Shown one piece after another: positions 1 to 8,823 of a stretch of DNA of 64,000 bases. This DNA comes from Flaviflexus huanghaiensis. Its GTDB lineage: Bacteria > Actinomycetota > Actinomycetes > Actinomycetales > Actinomycetaceae. The notes beneath the pieces were generated by a model. It was not told where the DNA came from, did not search any database, and saw only the letters and a program-made list of their open reading frames with translations. The stretch spans positions 1 to 64,000 of the forward strand of contig NZ_JACFAK010000010.1 of the NCBI RefSeq assembly GCF_014118685.1, read 5' to 3'. The stretch's first letter is position 1, and each line of letters starts with the position of its first letter. Position numbers and translations under genes: made by a program.

Positions 1-132
1 ACCTCAGAAACCGAGCGACGAGACGCCCTACCAGGATGGCTGCATCACTATAATCATCACCGACCCCACACAGCCTGCGACAGGCTCGCCCCAATCACCC
101 GCTTAACCAACCTCCCCGGACAGTACAGCTAG
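1..132 (+). mobile_element. IS481-type transposase, C-terminal end only
   Basis: Frame 1 from the first base reads without a stop to a TAG at 130-132. The product ends in WLHHYNHHRPH, then PITRLTNLPGQYS. This is the characteristic end of the DDE integrase-core transposases of the IS481/IS3 type (W..HYN..RPH, then P..RL.NL.G.Y). Only about 43 residues are inside the window; the catalytic core lies upstream and is not visible. The right end of the element is probably at the ...GTACA near 123-127, because ABC-transporter homology on the plus strand resumes almost at once. In that case the TAG stop may be supplied by the target DNA. The family call is fairly firm; the exact IS boundary is inferred. 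Confidence 0.72.
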
Positions 133-383
133 ACCAGGTACGCGAGGTCGAGATTGACGGTGTCCATGCCCGGATTTCCTATGACGGCACCGTGAACCCG
201 GTCCTCCACGCGGCCATGGCCCACGATGTGCTTAACCTGCACTCCCGGGACGCGGACCTGGAGGAGATTTTCCTGGCCTACTACCGCGATACCGATGCGG
301 CCACCGAGACAGCGGCAGCGCCCGACACGACCGCGAGTGACGTCAAGACCGACGACGCGGATATGACGGCGAAGGGAAGCTGA
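128..383 (+). pseudogene. ABC-2 exporter ATPase, 3' stub cut by an IS element
   Basis: Frame 3 encodes the C-terminal domain of a drug/antibiotic-type ABC ATPase. REVEIDGVHARI and DPVL-like NPVLHAAMAHDVLNL are followed by the closing motif DLEEIFLAYY and a polar tail. Walker A, the ABC signature, Walker B and everything else N-terminal are absent. In this frame a TAA at 51-53 and transposase sequence replace them. The stub ends with a TGA two bases before the first permease gene, the usual spacing of an ATPase-permease-permease operon. It is most simply a gene truncated by insertion of the adjoining IS481-type element. The ATPase 5' half could still exist beyond the other end of the element. 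Confidence 0.75.
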
Positions 384-384
384 C

Positions 385-1164
385 GTGTCTCCTACTTTGC
401 TCACGCACGAGATCCGAACCCGCCGAGTTGGTGCGGCGACGCTCGCCGTAGTCCTCGGAGCGTTCGGACTCCTTGCCATGACTCTGGCCGATGCTCTGGG
501 CTCACTGCTGAACGACATTACCGACTCGTTTCCCGAAGCGCTCCGCACGTTTATCGGAGCGGATGCCCCGGGCGGATACGTTGTCGGGGAGATGTTCTCC
601 CTGATCTTCCCGATCGCAGTCGTGACCTTTGCCATCATTGTCGGTGCTGGCACGCTGGCCGGGGAGGAACGCGACGGGACGATGGCGATCCTTGCATCGC
701 AACCGGTGTCTCGCACTCGACTGCTGTGGACGAAAGCTACCGGGGTGGCTCTCGCTATTGTCGGTGTAATCGCGGTGAACTGGGTTGTCATGGCACTGTT
801 TATCGCGGCCGGGGCCACCGAGTTGTCCCTGACTGGGTTGATGGGGGCAACCGTCCACCTCTACTTCCTCGGGGTAGCGTTCGCTGCGATCGCACTCGCA
901 GGTGCCGCCGCCACCGGGCGGCCCGCAGCCGGGTCGGCCATCGCTGGCGCGGTGGCGGTCACGGCCTATCTCGCAGCAACGATGTTGCCGATCGCGGGAC
1001 TGGACGGCTGGGCCCACGTCAGCCCCTGGTATTACTACCTCCTCAACTCCGATCCCCTGAGGACCGGGGTGACCTGGACCGACATCGCGATCTTCGCCGT
1101 GATCGCCGCAATCGCCATGGTCATCGCCACCGTGGCGTTCCGCCGCCGCGACCTGAAAGGCTGA
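385..1164 (+). CDS. ABC-2 family transporter permease (first subunit)
   Basis: This 259-residue protein has about six hydrophobic segments, with one near residues 12-35 and a cluster from 65 to 250, and ends in a basic RRRDLKG tail. The large loop between the first and second membrane segments and the GEERDGTMAILASQPVSR cytoplasmic segment are typical of ABC2_membrane_2-type exporter permeases. In such proteins the GEE..G....L.S.P.SR loop docks on the ATPase. The GTG start lies one base after the stop of the ATPase stub. A second permease follows three bases downstream. With the ATPase truncated, the exporter is probably inactive unless an ATPase is supplied from elsewhere. Confidence 0.8.
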   Translation: MSPTLLTHEIRTRRVGAATLAVVLGAFGLLAMTLADALGSLLNDITDSFPEALRTFIGADAPGGYVVGEMFSLIFPIAVVTFAIIVGAGTLAGEERDGTMAILASQPVSRTRLLWTKATGVALAIVGVIAVNWVVMALFIAAGATELSLTGLMGATVHLYFLGVAFAAIALAGAAATGRPAAGSAIAGAVAVTAYLAATMLPIAGLDGWAHVSPWYYYLLNSDPLRTGVTWTDIAIFAVIAAIAMVIATVAFRRRDLKG

Positions 1165-1167
1165 CCC

Positions 1168-2010
1168 ATGACGACGACAACCCGCTCAGTACAACGCGCT
1201 ACTCTGCCAGGCCGAGCCATATGGAGAACTGTCTACACCCGAGCTGTGGCCGACAAGGCGACGCTCGTCGGCGTCCTGGCGTTCTACGGGATGGCGGTCG
1301 CTGTTGGTGTCGGGGCTCTGTGGCCACCCCTCGAGGACACATTCGTATCGATCAGCGAGAGTTTCCCTGCCGGTTTCGACACGCTACTGGGAGGGCTGTC
1401 CATTGCCACCCCGGCGGGATGGATGCACGCCGAACTCATGTCGATCCTGGGCCCGGGTTTTCTCATCGCGGTCGCCATGATCTCTGCGGCGTCGGCAACT
1501 GCCGGTGAGGAGCAAGATCGAACCCTGGGCCTTGTCTTGTCGGCCGGGGTGCCGCGTGGCACGTTTTTGTCAGCGAAGGCCACCGCAACCCTGACACACG
1601 TCCTCATCGTTGCCGTTGCCCTGTTCGTTGGAATGCTTATCGCCAATCCCATCGGTAACCTTGGCATTCCCGTCGCCAATCTTCTCGCGGCAACCCTCAA
1701 CATGGTCCTCATCGCCCTCGTATTTGGGGCGATGACGCTGGGGCTGGGTGCCGTGACAGGCGACAAACGCCTGACGCTCGCCATCACCGGTGCCGTTATC
1801 GCCGTGTCATTTATCGCCGCGAACTTCCTCGGACTGAACGAGAGTCTTGTCTGGCTATCGAAACTGAATTTCTGGTACCCGTACGTCGCCAGCACCCCGC
1901 TCGCAAACGGACTGGATTGGGGCTTGGCTGCAACGATGGTAGCCCTCGCCCTCGGCATGGGCGCCATGGCCTTCGTGGCCTTCTCCCGCCGCGCCGATCT
2001 ACGAGGCTAG
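1168..2010 (+). CDS. ABC-2 family transporter permease (second subunit)
   Basis: This 280-residue polytopic membrane protein has the same layout as its upstream neighbour. There is one N-terminal membrane segment at about 25-50, a long extracytoplasmic stretch, the cytoplasmic motif GEEQDRTLGLVLSAGVPR, five further segments and a closing SRRADLRG. The shared GEE..RT..L motif and tail show that the two permeases are paralogues that would form a heterodimer. It starts with ATG three bases after the first permease gene and is probably translated from the same message. The substrate cannot be read from the sequence; related systems export lipids, peptides or antibiotics. Confidence 0.8.
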   Translation: MTTTTRSVQRATLPGRAIWRTVYTRAVADKATLVGVLAFYGMAVAVGVGALWPPLEDTFVSISESFPAGFDTLLGGLSIATPAGWMHAELMSILGPGFLIAVAMISAASATAGEEQDRTLGLVLSAGVPRGTFLSAKATATLTHVLIVAVALFVGMLIANPIGNLGIPVANLLAATLNMVLIALVFGAMTLGLGAVTGDKRLTLAITGAVIAVSFIAANFLGLNESLVWLSKLNFWYPYVASTPLANGLDWGLAATMVALALGMGAMAFVAFSRRADLRG

Positions 2011-2160
2011 CGAGCGCCGTCAGCACTTGTACGACACGGTTGTCCACCTCGCTGTGGCTCGGAGCCTTGATGCCCCTCGAGGGACGGAGCGCTCCAGCGA
2101 GTTCAAGACGGGCCCAAACATTGCGTCAGTCGGCTAACGGCTACTATCTGAGGTGAGTGC

Positions 2161-2189
2161 TTGCCATAGCGGAAAGCATCTCTTAAGCT
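2161..2189 (+). promoter_or_regulatory. Promoter for a leaderless transcript of the 2197 gene
   Basis: TTGCCA (2161-2166) and TAAGCT (2184-2189) are separated by 17 bp. TAAGCT is followed by seven bases and then the ATG at 2197. There is no ribosome-binding site between them, so transcription would begin at or beside the start codon. Confidence 0.5.
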
Positions 2190-2196
2190 TTACGTT

Positions 2197-2664
2197 ATGG
2201 AAAGCATTGAAGGACCTGCAGACGAGTTGCGCGAGTTGGAGCGTAGCGAAGCGGCCCCGTACATCAACCAGCCCTCTGCGCCGTTCTGGCTCGCACCCGT
2301 GTTTGGCTCGTGGTTCGCGGCCTATGTCGCAGCATTTGCTCTATGGAACGTCAGCATCGGCCTGTTCATCCTCAGCATGGTCGCGCTGTCTGCCGTGATC
2401 GGCTTGTTCGTCGGCTCGCTTGTACGCCAGTACGACACTCTTCCGATGCCGGGGCGAGGGAACCCGCCACCTGAGATTCGGCGCGAGTACCGTGTGTACG
2501 GCTCTGGCGCGGCGCTCATTGGCGGTCTTGTCGTCGTCGGGTGGCGGTTCGCAGGGCTCGGCCTCGCCGTCGCACTGGCATTTGTCCTCGTGAGCGTCGG
2601 TTACCACGTCTATGTTCGTCGATATGAGAATGCCGCAGAGGCCGTCCGGGAGCGGCTTCAGTGA
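2197..2664 (+). CDS. Hypothetical four-segment membrane protein
   Basis: This 155-residue protein has a polar N-terminus of about 30 residues and two hydrophobic segments at 32-75. A loop containing RQYDTLPMPGRGNPPPEIRREY follows, then two more segments at about 100-138 and a charged C-terminus. It resembles no enzyme family I can name. The gene overlaps by four bases (GTGA) with a winged-helix regulator gene, so the pair is translationally coupled. In actinobacteria a small membrane protein coupled to an HTH_27-type regulator is a recurring arrangement, and I infer that the regulator acts on this locus or the exporter. The start is set by the leaderless promoter at 2161-2189. Confidence 0.6.
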   Translation: MESIEGPADELRELERSEAAPYINQPSAPFWLAPVFGSWFAAYVAAFALWNVSIGLFILSMVALSAVIGLFVGSLVRQYDTLPMPGRGNPPPEIRREYRVYGSGAALIGGLVVVGWRFAGLGLAVALAFVLVSVGYHVYVRRYENAAEAVRERLQ

Positions 2665-2954
2665 CATTGCCGCAGCTCGACCCGATTATCCATGCGCCGA
2701 AGAGGCTCATGGCGATGGCAATTTTGGCCAATGCCGAGTTCGCGACATTTCAGTTCCTCAAGGACCAGCTCGACCTCAAAGACTCGGATCTCTCGAAGCA
2801 GATGTCTACTCTCGAATCGGCGGGCTACGTCAACGTGAAGAAGCGCGGCCGCGGCCCAGGTTCCGTCACGACGTACACGATGACACCGCAGGGGGACCGC
2901 GCCTATCGGTCCCATCGGGCCGCCCTCTTTGAGATGCTCGGGCCCAAGGGCTGA
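2661..2954 (+). CDS. Winged-helix transcriptional regulator (HTH_27/MarR-like)
   Basis: This 97-residue single-domain protein fits the short one-domain regulators that resemble half a MarR protein. The order is a helix (IIHAPKRLMAMAILA), then a helix-turn-helix with the recognition element LKDSDLSKQMSTLESAGYVNV. A wing (KKRGRGPGSVTTYTMT) and a last helix (GDRAYRSHRAALFEML) follow. The A-x-LA..E...F.FLKD.L.L.DS.LSKQ..LE..GYV pattern is well conserved in that family. GTG at 2661 overlaps the stop of the upstream membrane-protein gene. No ligand-binding domain is present. Confidence 0.8.
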   Translation: MTLPQLDPIIHAPKRLMAMAILANAEFATFQFLKDQLDLKDSDLSKQMSTLESAGYVNVKKRGRGPGSVTTYTMTPQGDRAYRSHRAALFEMLGPKG

Positions 2955-3092
2955 GCTCGCGCTCGGCGCGCGGCGGATGTGTCCGCGCTCGGAGTCGTAC
3001 GTGGGCGTGCGCTCCAGTGCCCACCGGGCAGGCCGAGCATCGGTTCCACCATCGTCGTAGGCTGGACGCACAACCGAGATGAGGTGTGAGTT

Positions 3093-3629
3093 ATGAGCGA
3101 GGCGAAGGTATTGACTGTCGGGCATTCGACCCACCCGATCGACGAGTTCATCGAGCTTCTGACATCCGCAGGAGTGACGGACGTCGTCGATGTGCGGACC
3201 CTACCCGGATCACGCCGTTTTCCTCATTTCAACGAAGAAAATCTTGGGCCCAGCCTGGAAGATGCAGGGATTGCGTACAGCCGGGAGGAGGCTCTCGGTG
3301 GACTGCGCAAAGCCGATCCGACCATCGACCCGTCGCTCAACGGATTCTGGGAGAACAAAAGTTTCAAACGCTACGCCGACTACGCGCAACATGATGAGTT
3401 CAGGTCGGGTCTCGATCGACTCATCGGAATGCTCGGCCCGGACCGCACTCCCGCGATCATGTGTTCGGAGGCTGTCTGGTGGCGTTGCCACCGCCGAATC
3501 ATCGCTGATTTTCTGCTTGCTCGGGACATCCCCGTGTTCCACCTCATGCCAAACGGCTCCACTCCGGAAGCGACCCTGACGTCAGGTGCCCGCGTTGAGG
3601 GACACAACGTGACGTACCCTGCTCCGTGA
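3093..3629 (+). CDS. DUF488 family protein
   Basis: This 178-residue protein shows the hallmarks of DUF488. VLTVGHSTHPIDEFI opens the first strand and helix, followed by VVDVRTLPGSRRFPHFN. Near the C-terminus CSEAVWWRCHRRIIADFL provides the C.E....CHR motif that marks the family. The function of the family is not established; the conserved Cys, His and Arg suggest a small nucleotide- or nucleic-acid-binding enzyme. ATG at 3093 follows a GAGGTG ribosome-binding site at about nine bases. The gene stands alone and runs towards the minus-strand amino-acid permease, with hairpins between the two. Confidence 0.78.
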   Translation: MSEAKVLTVGHSTHPIDEFIELLTSAGVTDVVDVRTLPGSRRFPHFNEENLGPSLEDAGIAYSREEALGGLRKADPTIDPSLNGFWENKSFKRYADYAQHDEFRSGLDRLIGMLGPDRTPAIMCSEAVWWRCHRRIIADFLLARDIPVFHLMPNGSTPEATLTSGARVEGHNVTYPAP

Positions 3630-3642
3630 CAATGCTGTGCCT

Positions 3643-3665
3643 CGAACCGTCAGCAAGACGGTTCG
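3643..3665. terminator. Hairpin between convergent genes
   Basis: CGAACCGT (3643-3650) and ACGGTTCG (3658-3665) form an 8-bp stem with a 7-base loop, 14 bases after the DUF488 stop. A second inverted repeat, CCGGCTTC (3670-3677) with GAAGCCGG (3703-3710), follows. There is no strong T-run, so termination is inferred from position. Confidence 0.5.
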
Positions 3666-3786
3666 TCCTCCGGCTTCAATCACGCAAGCGAGGTCCCGAC
3701 CCGAAGCCGGCCGGCTGTCATGAGCGATCACTGTCCTCGACAAGGCAGGGATTGCGTTGAGCTCGTCGTGACACGACGCTGACGTC

Positions 3787-5157
3787 CTAGTCGCGGTTTC
3801 CCGAGGTGCCGTCGGTTTGCATCCGAGCTTCGTCTGTCGTCACCTCACGGTTCTCGTGAGGACCCTTCGTATCCACTTTCTGGGCGACAAAGTAAAGAAC
3901 GACGCCGATGATGAGAAGTCCGGCCGCGAGGAGCCAGACCTCGGCGGTCTGCTGGGTAAGCAACACAACGCAGCTACCAAGTGCGAGCACGGGAATGGGG
4001 GAGGGGATCGTGAAGTGGCTGTGCTTGACGCGGTCCTTCTTGAGCACGAGGACGGCAAGGTTCGTCGAGATGAAGACGAACAGGAGGAAGAGGACAACAG
4101 CCTCCGCCAGCAACTCGAGCTCACCAGCGAGAGCGAGGACGGCGGATAGGGCGGCGGTAACGATGATCGCGACCCACGGGGTGCGACGGGTCGGCAGGAC
4201 AGCTGTGAAGACGCTCGGGAGGAGACCTTCATCAGCCATGCCGTAGACGAGCCGGGAACTCATGATTGACGTCATGAGGGCGGTGTTTGCAATGGCGACA
4301 AGCGCGATCGTGCTGAACAGCCAGCTCGGGAACGACACACCGGTGGCGCTCACGACGTCAAGTAGGGGACCGGTCGATTCAGCCAATTCTTCGGGCGGCA
4401 ACATGATGGACGACGCCATCGCGACGAGAACATATCCGAAGCCGGCGACGAGGAGCGCGCCGAACAGTGCGCGCGGATAGACGCGGGTGACGTCCCTGAC
4501 TTCCTCGGCCACGTTGGCTGACGTCTCAAAGCCGACAAAGCTGTAGAACGCGAGCAGAGCCATGCCGAGGATGCCGCTCGCTGTGCTGACGTCGTCGGGT
4601 GTTTGCGTGAGACGGGACGTGTCACCCATCCCGTCGCCCATCGCTATCGCAACAACGACGAGGACGAGGACAAGGCCTGTCGTCTCGATGATCGTCATGA
4701 CGAGGTTCGTCCGCACCGACTCTTTGATGCCACGCATGTTAATGAGCGCGAGGATCGCAAGGAAGATCGGTGCCGCGATAGGAACCGGGACGGGCATAAT
4801 CGCCGACAGGTAATCTCCCGCGAAGGCAATCGCGAGTGCGCCGACCGAGACAATACCGGCGCTGAGCATGCAGTAGCCGACGAGGAAAGCGATGACGGGA
4901 CTCTTGTAGGCCCGCTTAGCGAAGACAGCTGCCCCGCCCGCCTTTGGATACTTCGTGACGAGCTCCGCATACGATCCAGCCGTCAGTAGCGCCATGAGGA
5001 GAGCAACGATGATCGGTGCCCACGTCATTCCGCCCGCGCCGCCAGCAAGACGCCCCGACAGGGCATAGACACCGGCTCCGAGAACATCTCCAAGGATGAA
5101 GGCGAAGAGGAGGAGCCCGCCCATACCCTGCTTCAGCCGTGACTGTGGCTCTGCCAT
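3787..5157 (-). CDS. APC-family amino acid permease
   Basis: This 456-residue integral membrane protein has about twelve hydrophobic segments. The N-terminal GDVLGAGVYALSGRLAG corresponds to the G.IIG.GIF/Y unwound helix 1 that binds the amino-acid backbone in the APC superfamily. FYSFVGFETSANVAEEVRDV matches the F.AF.GFE....AEE..NP helix 6 motif, and R.YPRAL follows. The C-terminus is polar. ATG at 5157 is preferred to an upstream TTG because the protein then begins MAEPQSRLKQGMG, as usual for the family. The substrate is not determinable; the nearest pattern is the cationic/neutral amino-acid antiporter-like group. Confidence 0.82.
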   Translation of the reverse strand: MAEPQSRLKQGMGGLLLFAFILGDVLGAGVYALSGRLAGGAGGMTWAPIIVALLMALLTAGSYAELVTKYPKAGGAAVFAKRAYKSPVIAFLVGYCMLSAGIVSVGALAIAFAGDYLSAIMPVPVPIAAPIFLAILALINMRGIKESVRTNLVMTIIETTGLVLVLVVVAIAMGDGMGDTSRLTQTPDDVSTASGILGMALLAFYSFVGFETSANVAEEVRDVTRVYPRALFGALLVAGFGYVLVAMASSIMLPPEELAESTGPLLDVVSATGVSFPSWLFSTIALVAIANTALMTSIMSSRLVYGMADEGLLPSVFTAVLPTRRTPWVAIIVTAALSAVLALAGELELLAEAVVLFLLFVFISTNLAVLVLKKDRVKHSHFTIPSPIPVLALGSCVVLLTQQTAEVWLLAAGLLIIGVVLYFVAQKVDTKGPHENREVTTDEARMQTDGTSGNRD

Positions 5158-5374
5158 TGTGCCCAACCTTCGTTCTCGATGAGCGCGGGGCTACCCGCGC
5201 GCGGGCGATGCCCGTCGGTGCCCTAGTATGCAACGATGTCACGCCAGTCGCATGTTGTGTTCTGGATAGATGTATCCGTTCATGCAGGCTGAGCCGGCAC
5301 TGGAAAGCTCGGTATGATGCGGCAGAGAAGGACGGCCGCATGCCGCCGCCAGCGCTGTCAGGTGCCAAGAGCGG

Positions 5375-5380
5375 TAGACT
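5375..5380 (+). promoter_or_regulatory. -10 element six bases before the Nudix start
   Basis: TAGACT is followed by TTGGCG and then GTG at 5387. No ribosome-binding site lies upstream of the start, so a leaderless transcript is inferred. Confidence 0.4.
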
Positions 5381-5386
5381 TTGGCG

Positions 5387-5923
5387 GTGCTCCACTCAGT
5401 CCTCACCCACCTCCATGCCTATGACCCCCGAGAGGATGATCAACGCAGCCTGCGAGACGCCTATCTCGATGAAGTGTCGAGACGGGGCGAGAAGATGCTG
5501 TGGAAAGGCCTGGCCGAACACCACATAACGGCCAGCTGCTTCGTTTTCTCACCATCCTTCGACCAGATCCTCCTCACGTACCACCGCAAGGGACAGTTCT
5601 GGGTGCAGTTCGGCGGCCACCTTGAGATGTCAGACCGATCGCTCGATGAGACGGCTCTACGAGAGGCACGCGAAGAGAGCGGCATCCACGCGTTGGAACT
5701 CATCGGAGGGATTGTCGACCTTGACAGGCACGATCTGCATGGAGGGTTCACGTGCCGCACCCACTGGGATGCTGGCTTTGTTGCGCTCGCGGACCCGGGG
5801 CTTTCCGTCAGCGTGAGTGACGAGAGTGAGGCAGTCGCGTGGTGGCCTGTGAGAGCTCTCCCTATCGGCGCAACCGCTGACCTTCCTCACCGCGTCGAGC
5901 GGGCGCTCACGTCCCTCGGGTAA
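5387..5923 (+). CDS. Nudix hydrolase
   Basis: This 178-residue protein has a Nudix box at about residues 76-100. GGHLEMSDRSLDETALREAR leads directly into EESGI, and the REAREESGI half matches the REUxEExGU Mg-binding helix exactly. The first acidic position of the box is Asp rather than Glu, as in many GGHxExGDxSL-type members. The preceding HITASCFVFSPSFDQILLTYH strand is normal for the fold. The family cleaves nucleoside diphosphates linked to another moiety; the substrate here is unknown. The start chosen is GTG 5387, placed by the TAGACT -10 element; a TTG six bases upstream is the alternative. Confidence 0.8.
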   Translation: MLHSVLTHLHAYDPREDDQRSLRDAYLDEVSRRGEKMLWKGLAEHHITASCFVFSPSFDQILLTYHRKGQFWVQFGGHLEMSDRSLDETALREAREESGIHALELIGGIVDLDRHDLHGGFTCRTHWDAGFVALADPGLSVSVSDESEAVAWWPVRALPIGATADLPHRVERALTSLG

Positions 5924-5968
5924 GGCTCCGCGACCGCGGGGCGCCATCAATTCTTCTCTGCCGCATTC

Positions 5969-5994
5969 TGTTTCTTCTTCCTGTTTCTTCTTCC
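5969..5994 (+). repeat. Two tandem 13-bp pyrimidine-rich units
   Basis: TGTTTCTTCTTCC occurs twice head to tail at 5969-5981 and 5982-5994 with no mismatch. It lies between the Nudix and Ca-type ATPase genes. It might be part of the ATPase regulatory region; no function is known. Confidence 0.7.
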
Positions 5995-6103
5995 CGCTGG
6001 TGACGCCCACGCAATGCGGGACCTGCCGGGCGATAATGAATGCCCAGCCTCATGAGCAATGATGAGAGTGTGCGTCACACAGGACGCGACGAATGAAGGG
6101 CAT

Positions 6104-8782
6104 ATGAATAGACCTGTCGACAAGATTGAGCAGAGAGTTCAGTGGCATGCGATGAGCGTGGACGAATCGGCGGCCAAGCTCGGAGTGAGCACCCGTGGGT
6201 TACGTGCCAAGGAGGCGAGCGAGCGGCTCGATACTTATGGCCGAAACGAGCTCAAGCCGCAGGCTGGTGATTCCGTTTTCCGTCGCGCGGTTCGGCAGTT
6301 CAACGACCCGATGATTTGGGTTCTCATCGGTGCAGGCATCTTCACCGCCTTGCTCGGCCAATGGGTCGACACCGCCGTCATCTTGGGCGTCGTCGTCATC
6401 AACGCGATCATTGGCTTCGTCCAAGAGGGCAAGGCTGAGGATGCGCTTGAGGGAATCCGTACGATGCTCTCCGTCAGCGCGGAGGTCCGACGTGATGGCA
6501 CGTGGGTTTATGTTCCAGCCGAGGAGGTCGTGCCGGGTGACAGCGTCCGCCTGGACGCGGGCGATAGAGTTCCAGCCGACATGAGACTGTGTGACGCCTC
6601 GAGTCTCCACATCGACGAGGCGCCGCTGACTGGCGAATCCGAGCCTGTCGAGAAATCGACAGAACCGGTCAAGCACGACACTGGGGTCGGCGACCGATCG
6701 AGCATGGCATTCTCCGGGACGACGGTCACAGGAGGGTCCGGTGCCGGAATCGTCGTCGGTACGGCAGAGAATACGGAGATCGGCAAGATCTCGGAGATGC
6801 TGTCCGAGGTCGAGTCCCTTGAGACACCTCTGACGAAGCAAATGACGACGTTCTCGACGAAGCTCGCGGTCGTTGTCGTCGTTCTCGCCGTCCTCATGTT
6901 CGGCATCGGCTTTGTTCACGACTACACGTGGAGCGACCTCGTGCTGTCCTCCATTGGCTTCGCGGTCGCAGCCATTCCCGAGGGACTCCCGGCCGTCCTC
7001 ACGATCACTCTCGCGCTCGGCGTGCAGAAGATGGCTGATAAGAATGCCATCACGCGGCGCATGTACTCGGTCGAAACACTCGGCTCGGTCACAACGATCT
7101 GCTCCGACAAGACCGGCACGCTGACGAAAAACGAGATGACAGTCCGGGAAGTCGTGTCCGCCGATCACCACTACGACGTGACGGGGACCGGCTATGCCCC
7201 GGAGGGAGAGATCTCCCTTGACGGTGCTGCCGTGCATTCGGACGACGATGGACTTCACCTCCTCGCCCTCATCGCAAGCCTCGTCAATGACTCCACTGTG
7301 TCCAACCAGAACGGGACCTGGGTGCTTGCGGGCGAGCCCACCGATGGTGCGCTTCGCACGTTCGCGATGAAGGCGGGTGTCGAGCCAAGAGCGCGGCGGA
7401 TCGCCAGCCTGCCGTTCGACTCGTCATACAAATACATGGCGACTCTCGACTCCATCGGCGGTCGCCGGTACGTCCACGTCAAGGGCGCTCCCGACAGGAT
7501 CCTCCAACGGAGCACGACACAGGGCGCCACTCCCACGTCGACGGACCCTCTTGACAGGGAGTTCTGGGAGCGAAAGATCGACGACTACTCATCACACGGT
7601 CTCCGTCTTCTCGCCGCTGCGGTCCGCCCGGTTGACGCTGACACGATCGACCATGACATGATCGATGACCTGACATTTGTCGGTCTCTACGCGATCATCG
7701 ATCCGCCCCGCGAGGAGGCAATCGACGCGATCCGGCTCTGCCAGCAGGCCGGCATCCGAGTCAAGATGATCACTGGCGACCACGGTGGAACGGCGACAGC
7801 GATCGGCCACGAGATGGGGATCGGACGGGGCCAGCGGGCCTTCTCCGGCGCGGAGCTGGAAGTCGCAAGCGATGAGGAGTTACGACAGATCGTCACCGAG
7901 CACGACATCTTTGCCCGCACGAGCCCGGAGCACAAGCTCCGGCTCGTCCGCGCCCTGCAGGCCAATGGCGAGGTTGTCTCGATGACGGGTGACGGCGTGA
8001 ACGACGCGCCGTCTCTCAAGCAGGCAGACGTCGGTGTCGCCATGGGCATCAAGGGCACGGAGGCAACGAAGGACGCCGCCGATATCGTTCTCGCGGACGA
8101 CAACTTCGCGACCATCGAGTCTGCGGTTGAGATGGGCAGGACGATCTATGACAACTTGCGCAAGGCGATCGTCTTCATGTTGCCAACGAACGGCGCCCAG
8201 GGCCTTGTCATCCTCACCGCCGTTCTCCTTGGTCTGACCCTTCCGCTCACTCCCGTTCAGGTCCTCTGGGTCAACATGATTACGGCCGTCACGCTGTCTC
8301 TCGCTCTAGCGTTCGAACCAGCTGAGCCGGATATCATGCGGCGGCCCCCGCGCAAGCCCGGCGGGTCGCTCCTGTCGCGCTCCGGAGTCATTCGCATTGC
8401 CTACGTCTCACTCCTCATCGGAGGTAGCACGACCGCCGTCTTCGTTATCGGACTTCAGTCGGGATGGGGTGTCGACTATTCCCGGACCGTCGCGATCAAC
8501 ACCCTCGTCATCGGCCAAATCTTCTACTTGCTCGCCAGCCGCTTCACGAGGACTTCCGCGATTCGCAGGGAGCTACTCACGACGAACCCGGTCTCGTGGG
8601 GGAGCATCGTCGCGATGATCACTCTTCAGGTCGGCTTCGTCTACCTGCCCTTCATGCAGGCGGCATTCTCGTCCGAGTCGGTGGGCTGGGTCGGGTGGCT
8701 TGTGCCGATGGCGGTTGGCATCGCCGTCTTCACCGTTGTGGAGATCGAGAAGGCGGTGACAACGGCGACCGGCAGCGACTGA
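6104..8782 (+). CDS. Cation-translocating P-type ATPase, Ca2+ (P2A) type
   Basis: This 892-residue pump has the P2-type domain order. The cation_ATPase_N region ([16 protein letters not shown]) comes first, with TGES in the actuator domain near residue 190. [10 protein letters not shown] is the PEGLPA ion-binding helix M4, and [13 protein letters not shown] carries the phosphorylated Asp335. The hinge motif [22 protein letters not shown] and about six C-terminal hydrophobic segments complete it. PEGLPAVLT and the overall length point to the Ca2+/Mn2+ (SERCA/PMR1-like) group rather than heavy-metal pumps. ATG 6104 has AAGGG just upstream; an ATG at 6059 would add a non-homologous 15 residues. 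It converges on tdk. Confidence 0.85.
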   Translation: MNRPVDKIEQRVQWHAMSVDESAAKLGVSTRGLRAKEASERLDTYGRNELKPQAGDSVFRRAVRQFNDPMIWVLIGAGIFTALLGQWVDTAVILGVVVINAIIGFVQEGKAEDALEGIRTMLSVSAEVRRDGTWVYVPAEEVVPGDSVRLDAGDRVPADMRLCDASSLHIDEAPLTGESEPVEKSTEPVKHDTGVGDRSSMAFSGTTVTGGSGAGIVVGTAENTEIGKISEMLSEVESLETPLTKQMTTFSTKLAVVVVVLAVLMFGIGFVHDYTWSDLVLSSIGFAVAAIPEGLPAVLTITLALGVQKMADKNAITRRMYSVETLGSVTTICSDKTGTLTKNEMTVREVVSADHHYDVTGTGYAPEGEISLDGAAVHSDDDGLHLLALIASLVNDSTVSNQNGTWVLAGEPTDGALRTFAMKAGVEPRARRIASLPFDSSYKYMATLDSIGGRRYVHVKGAPDRILQRSTTQGATPTSTDPLDREFWERKIDDYSSHGLRLLAAAVRPVDADTIDHDMIDDLTFVGLYAIIDPPREEAIDAIRLCQQAGIRVKMITGDHGGTATAIGHEMGIGRGQRAFSGAELEVASDEELRQIVTEHDIFARTSPEHKLRLVRALQANGEVVSMTGDGVNDAPSLKQADVGVAMGIKGTEATKDAADIVLADDNFATIESAVEMGRTIYDNLRKAIVFMLPTNGAQGLVILTAVLLGLTLPLTPVQVLWVNMITAVTLSLALAFEPAEPDIMRRPPRKPGGSLLSRSGVIRIAYVSLLIGGSTTAVFVIGLQSGWGVDYSRTVAINTLVIGQIFYLLASRFTRTSAIRRELLTTNPVSWGSIVAMITLQVGFVYLPFMQAAFSSESVGWVGWLVPMAVGIAVFTVVEIEKAVTTATGSD

Positions 8783-8823
8783 CCCGTGCTTCCCGAGCCA
8801 GCGACGACGGGAACCGGTGCAAG

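Noticed and set aside
6200-7258. A 352-codon minus-strand open frame inside the Ca-type ATPase gene
   Set aside because: It lies wholly opposite a well-conserved P-type ATPase, is rich in Arg, Asp and His, and has no family features.
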